A DNA stretch of 33,624 nt, taken from an uncultured Clostridia bacterium (GTDB taxonomy: Bacteria > Bacillota > Clostridia > TANB77 > CAG-508). The position numbers were made by a program, and so were the translations under genes. Below the pieces are notes generated by a model. That model was not told the DNA's origin. It saw only the letters and a program-made list of their open reading frames with translations, and did no database searches. The stretch is from assembly GCA_934155165.1 (NCBI GenBank), contig CAKPGS010000011.1:1-33624 (forward strand). Reading direction: 5' to 3'. Shown one piece after another: positions 1 through 7,048 of this stretch. Numbering within the stretch: position 1 is the stretch's first letter; every line of letters starts with the position of its first letter.

Positions 1-39
1 TTAGCACATAACTACCCTTTTATAAAATTATTATCTATA

Positions 40-68
40 TTTACATTAATTACTTATAAATTTATAAA
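40..68 (+). promoter_or_regulatory. Probable sigma-A promoter of dapA
   Basis: A TTTACA box (40-45) and a TATAAA box (63-68) are 17 nt apart and upstream of dapA. Transcription would start near 75, giving a leader of about 125 nt that begins in the GC-rich patch at 76-127. The boxes are read directly; promoter activity is inferred, and AT-rich DNA gives many chance matches. Confidence 0.45.
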
Positions 69-75
69 ATGAAGA

Positions 76-127
76 TTGCTCCAAATCGCACTCGCAGATG
101 AAACTGCTCGTTTGGTCGCTTACGCGG
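76..127. repeat. GC-rich patch with imperfect inverted repeat in the dapA leader
   Basis: This 52-nt stretch is about 54% G+C inside very AT-rich DNA. It contains nested inverted pairs: CCAAA (81-85) with TTTGG (111-115), and GCAG (94-97) with CTGC (104-107). It lies between the likely dapA promoter and the dapA ribosome binding site, so it would form the start of the leader RNA. It could be a dispersed intergenic repeat or a leader structure. It does not resemble a lysine riboswitch, which is longer. Confidence 0.35.
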
Positions 128-201
128 TATTTCAAAACAAATATATTTTTCATTTTATAATATTTAAACACATATTATTAATTAAGGAAGGATTTTGTTT
201 T

Positions 202-1086
202 ATGAAAGAAATTATTTTTAAAGGTGTAGGTACTGCTATTGCTACTCCTTTTACTGATAAAGGTATAAATTTTGATGAGTTTGGTAAATTATTAGATTAC
301 CAGATAGAAAAAGGAGTAAATGCAATTATTGTTTGCGGTACTACTGGTGAATCTGCTACAATGAGCTTAGATGAAAAAAAAGAACTTTTAAATTTTACTG
401 TTGGTAAGGTTCAAAGACGTGTTCCTATTATTGCTGGCACTGGTTCTAATTGTACTTCTTCTGCAATTAAACTTTCAAAATATGCTGAAAGTATTGGTAT
501 TGATGGATTATTAATTGTTACTCCTTATTATAATAAAACTACTCAAAACGGCCTAATTTCGCATTATAGCAAAATTGCTGAAAGTGTTTCTCTCCCTATT
601 ATTTTATATAATGTACCAAGTAGAACTGGTGTAAATATTTTACCTGAAACTTGTTTTGAGCTTTCTAAAATTTCAAATATTGTTGCTATAAAAGAAGCAA
701 GTGGAGATATATCTCAAGTTGCCAAAATTGCTCATTTATGTGGAGATAATTTAAATATATATTCTGGAAATGATGACCAAATTCTACCAGTTTTATCTAT
801 TGGTGGAATTGGTGTTATATCCGTTCTTTCAAACATTGCTCCAAAATACACTTGCGAAATGGTTGAAAGTTTCTTTGAAGGAAACTATTACATATCAAAA
901 CGAATGCAATTAAAAGCTCTACCTCTAATAAAAAGTTTATTTATTGAAGTAAACCCTATTCCTGTAAAGCATGCATTAAATTTAAAAGGCTACAACTTTG
1001 GAATTCCGCGTTTGCCATTAGTTCCATTAAATAAAGAACATTCAGAAATATTAGAAAGAGAAATGAAGGAATTTGGATTGATTTAA
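202..1086 (+). CDS. dapA: 4-hydroxy-tetrahydrodipicolinate synthase
   Basis: DapA condenses pyruvate with aspartate semialdehyde, the first committed step to diaminopimelate and lysine, in the cytoplasm. The 294-aa product has the family's usual length and a complete TIM-barrel lyase signature. GTTGES carries Thr47/Thr48, followed by Tyr110, the catalytic Tyr136 (LYNVPSRTG), the substrate-binding Arg141 and the Schiff-base Lys164 in VAIKEASGD. I chose the ATG at 202 because AAGGAAGGA lies 9 nt upstream and the protein then begins in register with homologues (KGVGTAIATPFT). The frame is open further upstream, but only through the GC-rich leader. No other lysine or peptidoglycan gene adjoins it, and I see no clear terminator after it. 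N-acetylneuraminate lyase is a related alternative, but the motifs fit DapA better. Confidence 0.95.
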   Translation: MKEIIFKGVGTAIATPFTDKGINFDEFGKLLDYQIEKGVNAIIVCGTTGESATMSLDEKKELLNFTVGKVQRRVPIIAGTGSNCTSSAIKLSKYAESIGIDGLLIVTPYYNKTTQNGLISHYSKIAESVSLPIILYNVPSRTGVNILPETCFELSKISNIVAIKEASGDISQVAKIAHLCGDNLNIYSGNDDQILPVLSIGGIGVISVLSNIAPKYTCEMVESFFEGNYYISKRMQLKALPLIKSLFIEVNPIPVKHALNLKGYNFGIPRLPLVPLNKEHSEILEREMKEFGLI

Positions 1087-1125
1087 AATTTTCTCATAAA
1101 ATATTATAACAGAACATATTATATA

Positions 1126-1154
1126 TTGAATTTGCTTATTTGAAATGCTATAAT
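1126..1154 (+). promoter_or_regulatory. Strong sigma-A promoter, extended -10, for the HD-domain gene
   Basis: TTGAAT (1126-1131) and a perfect TATAAT (1149-1154) are separated by 17 nt, and a TGC immediately before the -10 box makes it an extended -10. It sits 32 nt upstream of the HD gene start, so that gene is probably transcribed independently of dapA. Confidence 0.7.
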
Positions 1155-1186
1155 AAATTTAGATTTTACATTTAAGGAGAAAATTT

Positions 1187-1702
1187 ATGACTGAATCGAA
1201 CATAAGAGAATTTAACAATATTATTAAAGATATAGCAAATAATGAAACTGTACAAATGATGAAAGATTTTAATCATCACTGTGATGTAAGCTGTTATGAA
1301 CATTGCAAACATGTAGCATTTGCAAATTATATTCTTTGTAAAAAACTTAAATTAGATTATATTTCCGCTGCTAGAGCTGGGATGCTACATGACTTATTTT
1401 TGTATAATTGGAGAGGCTCTAGAAGAAGGTTAGAAGGATTACATGCTTTTGTTCATCCTAAAATTGCTTTAAAAAATGCTGAAAAAGAATTTACTTTAAA
1501 TGATAAAGAAAAAGATATTATTTTAAAACATATGTGGCCTGTTACGTTACCTTTTCCTAGATACATAGAAAGTTTTATTATTACATTAACAGATAAGTAT
1601 TGTGCTTTCAAAGAAATTTTTGATTATTATAATAGAAAGAAATTCAAACCTTTATATAGATATGCTTATATTTTTGCTTTTATTATTTTTTCACATGTTT
1701 AA
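1187..1702 (+). CDS. HD-domain phosphohydrolase, uncharacterised
   Basis: This 171-aa soluble protein has the ordered metal ligands of an HD-superfamily hydrolase: His42 in the first helix, the His68-Asp69 doublet in GMLHDLF, His86/His90, His115 in ILKHMWP and Asp136 in LTDKYCA. HD enzymes usually hydrolyse phosphate esters such as nucleotides or cyclic nucleotides; the substrate cannot be told here. Stand-alone HD proteins of this kind with a GLHAF..HP segment are common in Clostridia. AAGGAGA at 1174-1180 is the ribosome binding site. The gene is monocistronic: its own promoter lies upstream and a symmetrical terminator follows 11 nt after the stop codon. The C-terminus is short and hydrophobic (YAYIFAFIIFSHV), but no frame break is visible. 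Confidence 0.8.
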   Translation: MTESNIREFNNIIKDIANNETVQMMKDFNHHCDVSCYEHCKHVAFANYILCKKLKLDYISAARAGMLHDLFLYNWRGSRRRLEGLHAFVHPKIALKNAEKEFTLNDKEKDIILKHMWPVTLPFPRYIESFIITLTDKYCAFKEIFDYYNRKKFKPLYRYAYIFAFIIFSHV

Positions 1703-1713
1703 AATATATAAAT

Positions 1714-1745
1714 AAAAAATAGAATTCGTTTGAATTCTATTTTTT
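1714..1745. terminator. Bidirectional intrinsic terminator
   Basis: A perfect 14-bp inverted repeat (arms 1714-1727 and 1732-1745, 4-nt loop) has A-runs on one side and T-runs on the other. It therefore terminates both the plus-strand HD gene and the minus-strand cyclophilin operon. Its right arm overlaps the stop codon of the cyclophilin gene. Confidence 0.85.
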
Positions 1746-2508
1746 ATTTATATGTTGACCCACCGTATAATTGATTTATATATGAACTGTAATCAAATGG
1801 TTTCATTGTTTCTGGCTCTCCATAATCTACTCCATTTGTTTCTACTTTTATGTTTGTTATTACTGGCGCATTTACTGGTGTACTTGCTTCTGCCCCTTTA
1901 CTTTCTGCTGGTTGTACTTCTGTTTCGTTTAGTTTATCTAATACATCCCATCCTTCTATCACTTTACCAAATGCTGCATATTGTCCATTTAAACTTGCAT
2001 TATCCTTTGTCATTATAAAGAATTGTGATCCTGCTGAGTTGTAACCTTCTTCTGCCATTCCCATTGAACTATAATCTGAACGTGCCATTGCTATTACACC
2101 TTTTTCGAAACGTATGTCATTTTTATTAAATCCGTTTTGTACAAATTCACCTTTTATTGAGTATTTTTCATCGTTTTCTTCTCCTTTTAAATCTCCAAGT
2201 GTTGGTGCTCCTGAACCTGTTCCATCTTTATCTCCACCTTGTACCATAAAGTCTTTTACTATTCTATGATATGTTAATCCATCATAAAAACCATTATTGG
2301 CAAGTTTTATAAAGTTTGCAACTGTATTTGGAGCTTTATCTGGATATAGTTCCAATTTTATTGTTCCTAAATCTTTTACCTCCATAGTTACTATAGGATT
2401 TTGTGTATTATTCGTTTCTTTTTTGTAATATCCAAAACCTATAACTCCTATCAATACTATAACAATTAATATTGCTATTAATTCTATTATCATTTTTCCC
2501 TTTTTCAT
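1744..2508 (-). CDS. Membrane-anchored cyclophilin-type peptidyl-prolyl cis-trans isomerase
   Basis: The 254-aa product has a Lys-rich start, one hydrophobic segment (about residues 8-26) and then an extracytoplasmic cyclophilin domain. The domain shows the catalytic His81-Arg82 (TYHRIVKDFMVQGGD), the GSQFFIM motif near 161-166 and AFGKV at 179-183. It should catalyse prolyl isomerisation and assist folding of secreted proteins outside the membrane. There is no lipobox Cys, so it is held by an uncleaved signal anchor. A Pro/Glu/Ala-rich linker and a 30-residue tail follow the domain. GGAGG lies upstream of the ATG. It is the last gene of a radA-disA-pilin/LamG-cyclophilin unit, 22 nt after the pilin-like gene, and its stop codon lies inside the terminator hairpin. 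Confidence 0.9.
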   Translation of the reverse strand: MKKGKMIIELIAILIVIVLIGVIGFGYYKKETNNTQNPIVTMEVKDLGTIKLELYPDKAPNTVANFIKLANNGFYDGLTYHRIVKDFMVQGGDKDGTGSGAPTLGDLKGEENDEKYSIKGEFVQNGFNKNDIRFEKGVIAMARSDYSSMGMAEEGYNSAGSQFFIMTKDNASLNGQYAAFGKVIEGWDVLDKLNETEVQPAESKGAEASTPVNAPVITNIKVETNGVDYGEPETMKPFDYSSYINQLYGGSTYK

Positions 2509-2530
2509 TTTTATTTCCTCCTTTGAATTT

Positions 2531-3844
2531 TTATTCAGATATATTATATCTTACTTTATCAATATTGTAATTTTGTTCTATTTCGTTTTCAGATAGCTTT
2601 CTATTATAAATTCTAAAAACATTATAATCTATTTTTGAATTATAATTTCCATTACCATCTGCTGCAATTCCGAATTTTTCACCACTTGTATTTATATCAT
2701 TTAATAATTCTACATTTTCATATTTTTTTAATCCATTTTTATATGAATTTACTTTATTATTTTCCACCAAAATTGAATTATATACTATTTTATTTAGTTC
2801 TGCAATATCATTAACATATATGTTTTTACTATTGGTATAATAAAAACTTCTTGAATTTTCTTTATTTGACTCCATTACAAATCTATTAGATTGTAAGCCC
2901 CATAAATCTTCCCAGTTCTTCAGTCTTTTTTTGTTTGAAACATTTTCAATAGTAAAACTTTTTATATCTAATAAAACATTGTCTACATATGTCCAATCAT
3001 CTTCTCCATCGAATATAACACTTTTTTCATTCCATGTGCCACCATTCATTGTCCCATTATTATCATTTCCACTTAAGTCTTTCCATATTGTAGCTGTTTC
3101 ATTATGCTTGTAATTCTCATTATATTCTCCATCTAAATATAATTCCAAACCATCTTTTACATAAGCATATATTTCTTTTACATCACTTTCTTTTCCTTCA
3201 ACATCTCTATATTTAAGTTCATATATCCCTGGGTCTTTTATTTCTAGTTCAAATCCATTTGACAACTTTGCAACACGTTTCCATTCGAGCTTATTTTTAT
3301 CTTCCTTATATTCTGCATATAATAAATTTCCTTCTAATGGTTTTCCACTGCATATTATATTTTCTGAATTAACTACATATTTCCATGAATATTCTTGTGG
3401 TTCTAAGGTAACATCAAAAGATATATCATTGCTTATATTTTTTTCTTCTTGTGTTGGTTTATAATACTCTATCCCAAAATCTTTTAATGTATGTTTTCCA
3501 TTTACTCCATTTTTACTATAAATTAATCCATCTTTAAAATTAACATATACTGTATCTTTTATATTATATAAGCCTATTTTTTTATAATCTTCTTCTGTAG
3601 ATAAAACATAATTATATGTTATTTCATCTTCTTTATGTTCTTCTTTTGTTAATTCTAAGCTTTCATAATCTTTACTATGAATACTCACAGCTTCATTTAT
3701 TTCTTGCAGCTGATTTGAAAACCTCTGCTCTGCTGAATTTTGGATAGTATTGTATCCAACATAGGTTGCCGTTCCCGAAAGAATCAATAATAATATTATT
3801 ATCGTTACTAACACAACTAATGTTATTCCTTTATTAGAACTCAT
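2531..3844 (-). CDS. Surface protein with pilin-like N-terminus and C-terminal LamG/concanavalin-like domain
   Basis: The 437-aa protein opens with SSNKGITLVVLVTIIILL, a short basic leader with Gly6 before a hydrophobic helix, as in type IV prepilins. The usual Glu at +5 of the mature protein is a Val. The middle (about 45-220) is a Glu/Lys/Tyr-rich beta-type region. The C-terminal 210 residues resemble a LamG/ConA-like jelly roll: a DGLELYLDGE start, WKDLSGNDNNGTMNG, then VIFDGEDDW and a closing FRIYNRKLSENEIEQNY. Such domains often bind carbohydrate or matrix. KGITLV-type leaders are widespread in uncultured Clostridia. It lies 15 nt after disA with a strong TAAGGAGG site, within the radA-disA operon. 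No sortase signal is seen. Ligand and assembly into a filament are unknown. Confidence 0.75.
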   Translation of the reverse strand: MSSNKGITLVVLVTIIILLLILSGTATYVGYNTIQNSAEQRFSNQLQEINEAVSIHSKDYESLELTKEEHKEDEITYNYVLSTEEDYKKIGLYNIKDTVYVNFKDGLIYSKNGVNGKHTLKDFGIEYYKPTQEEKNISNDISFDVTLEPQEYSWKYVVNSENIICSGKPLEGNLLYAEYKEDKNKLEWKRVAKLSNGFELEIKDPGIYELKYRDVEGKESDVKEIYAYVKDGLELYLDGEYNENYKHNETATIWKDLSGNDNNGTMNGGTWNEKSVIFDGEDDWTYVDNVLLDIKSFTIENVSNKKRLKNWEDLWGLQSNRFVMESNKENSRSFYYTNSKNIYVNDIAELNKIVYNSILVENNKVNSYKNGLKKYENVELLNDINTSGEKFGIAADGNGNYNSKIDYNVFRIYNRKLSENEIEQNYNIDKVRYNISE

Positions 3845-3859
3845 TGTTTCCTCCTTAGT

Positions 3860-4936
3860 TTATAATAGTACGTTATCAAATACAAATTGCTCTTGCATTC
3901 TTTTTAAAGATTGTTTTATTGTACGAGCTCTAATTTCACCAATTCCATCTACTTCATCTAATGCAGGAATATCCGCTTCCAATATATGTTGAAAAGATTT
4001 AAATGACTTTACAAGATTCTCCACAATATTACTTGGTACTCTTGGTATTTTATTTAAAATTCTATATCCTCGAGTATAAACAGCAACTTCATCATATGTA
4101 TCGAATACATCGTAGCCTAGAATTTTTGCAATTATTTGTTGTTGCATTAATGCTTCGTAATCTAAATTGCTTATATCTTCTAAATATTTTTCTGCTGTTT
4201 TACGTTTTTTTGTTGTCATATAATCTTTTATAATTAGTAATTCTTCTTTTTCTAAATCTCCAACAAGTTCTTCAAGCTGCATTTCTGTAAGTCTTCCTTC
4301 TGTTCCTAGTTCGTATATTCCGCCTTGTACCTCTTTAACAATTTTCATAACCATTTCTGCTCTTTGAATTGCTGTTATAACATTATCTAATGTAACTATA
4401 TCATTAAATTCATATTCATTTAATATGCTGAGTTTACTATCGAATACTTTTTTATATTTTTCAAGGGTTTGCAAAGCTTGATTTGTTTTTGTTAATACTT
4501 TTGATGTGTCTTCTATTGTATAACGTAATTCTCCTTTAAATATTGTTATTACATTTCTTCTTTGAGATATACTTACTACAAGTTCTTTTGTTTGCTTTGC
4601 TGTACGTTCTGCCGTTCTATGCCTTGTACCAGTTTCTCTTGTTGTAATTTCTGGAGATGGTATTAACTGAGCATTTGCATATAGAATTTTTTTAAAATCA
4701 CTACTTAATACAATAGCTCCATCCATTTTTGCTAGTTCATATAGTCTTGCTGATGTATAATCTTCGTTTATAAAAAAGCCTCCATCAACAATGTCCATTA
4801 CATTTTTTGAATCTCCAAATACTATCAAGCCACCTGTTTTTGCCTTTAATATGTTGTCTAATCCTTCTCTAATAGGTGTTCCTGGTGCGATAAGTTTTAA
4901 TATTTTGGTTAGTTCATTTTCATCGTTACTTCTCAA
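3860..4936 (-). CDS. disA: DNA integrity scanning protein, diadenylate cyclase
   Basis: DisA makes cyclic di-AMP from two ATP and scans DNA for branched structures, lowering its activity when it meets them. The 358-aa protein has the DAC catalytic domain with Asp72-Gly73-Ala74 (KMDGAIVLS) and the ATP-binding RHRTAER motif at 105-111. A helical spine follows, then a C-terminal helix-hairpin-helix DNA-binding segment near 325-348 (VDGIGEIRARTIKQSL). Length and order match the Bacillus protein. The start is a TTG at 4934-4936: the frame is closed a few codons upstream, the next ATG is inside the conserved domain, and AAAGGTG lies 11 nt before it. It follows radA by 25 nt, a conserved Firmicutes pairing. 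Confidence 0.95.
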   Translation of the reverse strand: MRSNDENELTKILKLIAPGTPIREGLDNILKAKTGGLIVFGDSKNVMDIVDGGFFINEDYTSARLYELAKMDGAIVLSSDFKKILYANAQLIPSPEITTRETGTRHRTAERTAKQTKELVVSISQRRNVITIFKGELRYTIEDTSKVLTKTNQALQTLEKYKKVFDSKLSILNEYEFNDIVTLDNVITAIQRAEMVMKIVKEVQGGIYELGTEGRLTEMQLEELVGDLEKEELLIIKDYMTTKKRKTAEKYLEDISNLDYEALMQQQIIAKILGYDVFDTYDEVAVYTRGYRILNKIPRVPSNIVENLVKSFKSFQHILEADIPALDEVDGIGEIRARTIKQSLKRMQEQFVFDNVLL

Positions 4937-4961
4937 AATTATATCAACACCTTTCTAAAAT

Positions 4962-6320
4962 TTATCTTAATCCTAAGCAGCTTACTGCTTGGTTAACATC
5001 CTTGACCCCTATTATATCTAATTTATATTTTTCTTTCAATAGTTTTTTGTTATTTTCTGGAATTATACACTTTTTAAATCCTAGTTTTTCCGCCTCTTTT
5101 AGACGTTTATCTATTAAATTTATGCTTCTAACTTCTCCAGTTAGTCCTACTTCTCCCATAACTACTACATCTCTAGGAATACTTTTGTTTTTAAAACTTG
5201 AAGCAACACTTAATACAATTCCTAAATCTAATGCCGGTTCATTAATTTTCATTCCTCCAACCACATTTAAGTATACATCTTGATTTCCAAGCATTATTCC
5301 TGCCTTTTTTTCTAAAACTGCTATAAGAAGTGTTAATCTATTATAATCAATTCCATTTGCAGTTCTTCTTGGAAGACCAAATACACTTTGTGCGCATAAA
5401 GCTTGCAATTCAATTAAAATAGGTCTTGTTCCCTCCATGCTTGCAACTATAACAGATCCTGTTAGATCTTCTTCCCTTTCAGAAATAAGTACAGAAGATG
5501 GGTCTATTATCTCTTTCATTCCAAGATTGTCCATTTCAAACATTCCAATTTCATTTGTAGAACCAAATCTATTTTTTACACTTCTTAAAATTCTATAAGA
5601 GAAATATCTTTCTCCTTCTATGTATAAAACTGTATCTACCATATGTTCCAACACTCTTGGTCCTGCAATATTTCCATCTTTTGTAACATGACCAATTATA
5701 ATTGTTGTAATTTCTTTTTGCTTGCACATTTTCATAATTCTAGAAGTTATTTCTCTAACCTGGCTAACACTACCTGCAGCAGATGTTATATCATCTGAAT
5801 ACATAGTTTGAATAGAATCTATAATAACCAACTTAGGCATAATATCAACTATATTTTCTTCTATTAAATCTATATCTGTTTCACCTAAAAACAAAATATC
5901 GTCATTATTAATTTCAAGCCTATCTGCTCTAAGTTTAATTTGTTCTGCAGACTCCTCTCCAGAAACATATAAAACCTTTCCCTCACCTTTAAGTTTATTG
6001 CAAAGTTGAAGAATTAATGTAGACTTACCAATACCAGGCTCACCGCCAAGTAGCACAAGAGAACCTTTAACCAAACCTCCACCTAAAACTCTATCAAGTT
6101 CTTCAAAACCGGTTTTAGTTCTAAAGCTTTCTTTTCCAACAAACGTATTTAAAGGTTCAGCAGAAACCTTACGTTTAGGCTCACCCTTGCTCCCCTTATC
6201 ATTAGAAAGCTTCTCCTCAAAAAAACTATTCCAAGTACCACAAGCAGGGCATTTTCCCATCCACTTAGCACTCTCATATCCACACTCATTGCAAACAAAA
6301 ACAGACTTAACCTTTGCCAT
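4962..6320 (-). CDS. radA: DNA repair protein RadA
   Basis: RadA is a hexameric RecA-like helicase that drives branch migration of recombination intermediates. The 452-aa product has an N-terminal C4 zinc finger (Cys10, Cys13, Cys24, Cys27), Walker A GEPGIGKST at 93-101, Walker B ending at Asp168 (LVIIDSIQT), the RadA-specific KNRFG at 249-253 and a Lon-protease-like C-terminal domain. The ATG at 6318-6320 is chosen because AAAAGGAGGA lies just upstream and the zinc finger starts in the usual place. The frame stays open upstream, but only through the transposon-end hairpins. No promoter is visible between the transposase remnant and radA, so expression may depend on read-through or on a promoter inside the remnant. 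Confidence 0.96.
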   Translation of the reverse strand: MAKVKSVFVCNECGYESAKWMGKCPACGTWNSFFEEKLSNDKGSKGEPKRKVSAEPLNTFVGKESFRTKTGFEELDRVLGGGLVKGSLVLLGGEPGIGKSTLILQLCNKLKGEGKVLYVSGEESAEQIKLRADRLEINNDDILFLGETDIDLIEENIVDIMPKLVIIDSIQTMYSDDITSAAGSVSQVREITSRIMKMCKQKEITTIIIGHVTKDGNIAGPRVLEHMVDTVLYIEGERYFSYRILRSVKNRFGSTNEIGMFEMDNLGMKEIIDPSSVLISEREEDLTGSVIVASMEGTRPILIELQALCAQSVFGLPRRTANGIDYNRLTLLIAVLEKKAGIMLGNQDVYLNVVGGMKINEPALDLGIVLSVASSFKNKSIPRDVVVMGEVGLTGEVRSINLIDKRLKEAEKLGFKKCIIPENNKKLLKEKYKLDIIGVKDVNQAVSCLGLR

Positions 6321-6336
6321 AAAATCCTCCTTTTGT

Positions 6337-6385
6337 GGGGACAGTCCCCCAACCGACAGTTTGTCGGTTTTAGGGACAGGTCTCA
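6337..6385. repeat. Terminal hairpins of the RAYT-type element
   Basis: Three GC-rich motifs lie between the transposase stop codon and the radA ribosome binding site. They are a GGGGAC/GTCCCC hairpin (6337-6349), an 8-bp AACCGACA/TGTCGGTT hairpin with a 3-nt loop (6351-6369), and GGGACAGGTCTCA (6373-6385), which repeats the GGGACAG core and overlaps the transposase stop. This looks like the recognition end of an HUH-type (Y1) transposase element. Because it ends a few nt upstream of the radA Shine-Dalgarno, it is also part of the radA leader. Confidence 0.65.
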
Positions 6386-7048
6386 TTTTATTTTATATAT
6401 TCTTTCAATATTTCTTTCTTCAGTTTTTAAAATTCTTGCTATTTGCGCTGCACTTGTTCCTTTTATACTTTCTAAATTCTTTATTATTTTTTCTTTTTCA
6501 ATTTTATTAAATTTGCAAAAATTTTTTAATATATTTTTTCCTATAATTTCAGTTATTACTTGCTTTAGCTCATCATCGCTTAATTTTGTCTTTATTTCAA
6601 ATTCCAAGATTTCTTTTGAATCCAATTTTACAGTTTGATTATTAATCTTCTCAAATTCTAATAATGCCTTTTTTCTATCACTACTAATTATATCCAAAAT
6701 ATAATCTATCTCTACAATATCTTTCCATCCCTCAATATAATCTTTATAACTACTCCATTGATAATTTTGAGTTAAAGATATTCCTGCTTTTTCTGGATTT
6801 TGATGAATATATCTCATTAATGTTAATAAATATTTTTCATTTTCTACTGGTTTACTCTTATATCTATCTTGAAATAAATGTCCTACTCTATTGTATTTAT
6901 TGTTAAAATACATTGCATATGAACTAGCTATATAATGTATAATTTTAGACATAACATCATTGTCCATTATTTCTAAATGTACATGATTCTTCATCAACAC
7001 ATATGAATAAATAGAATATTCAAATTTTTCTTTTGATTTAAGTATACA
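6383..7048 (-). pseudogene. 5'-truncated REP-associated tyrosine transposase (Y1/HUH family)
   Basis: The frame carries the HUH metal-binding motif in VLMKNHVHLEI, a RVGHLFQDRYKSKPV segment, the catalytic-tyrosine helix RYIHQNPEKAG and a C-terminal helix-turn-helix-like end (GTSAAQIARILKTEERNIERI). This is the order of RAYT transposases. The N-terminal 40 or so residues, including the first beta strand (normally like YHIMLRGN), are missing. Family-like sequence (KSKEKFEYSIYSY) continues upstream of the first possible start, a GTG at 7000, and then runs straight into the TAA that ends the glucoamylase gene. I read it as a decayed copy whose 5' end was lost at the junction with the upstream gene. 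The catalytic residues remain, so a shortened protein could be made, but activity is unlikely. Confidence 0.8.

Noticed and set aside
1..201. Lysine riboswitch upstream of dapA
   Set aside because: The leader would be about 125 nt, shorter than the known lysine aptamer, and the expected conserved helices are not seen.
6321..6386. RadA frame open 22 codons upstream of the ATG
   Set aside because: The extension translates transposon-end hairpins, has no ribosome binding site, and moves the zinc finger from its usual position near the N-terminus.
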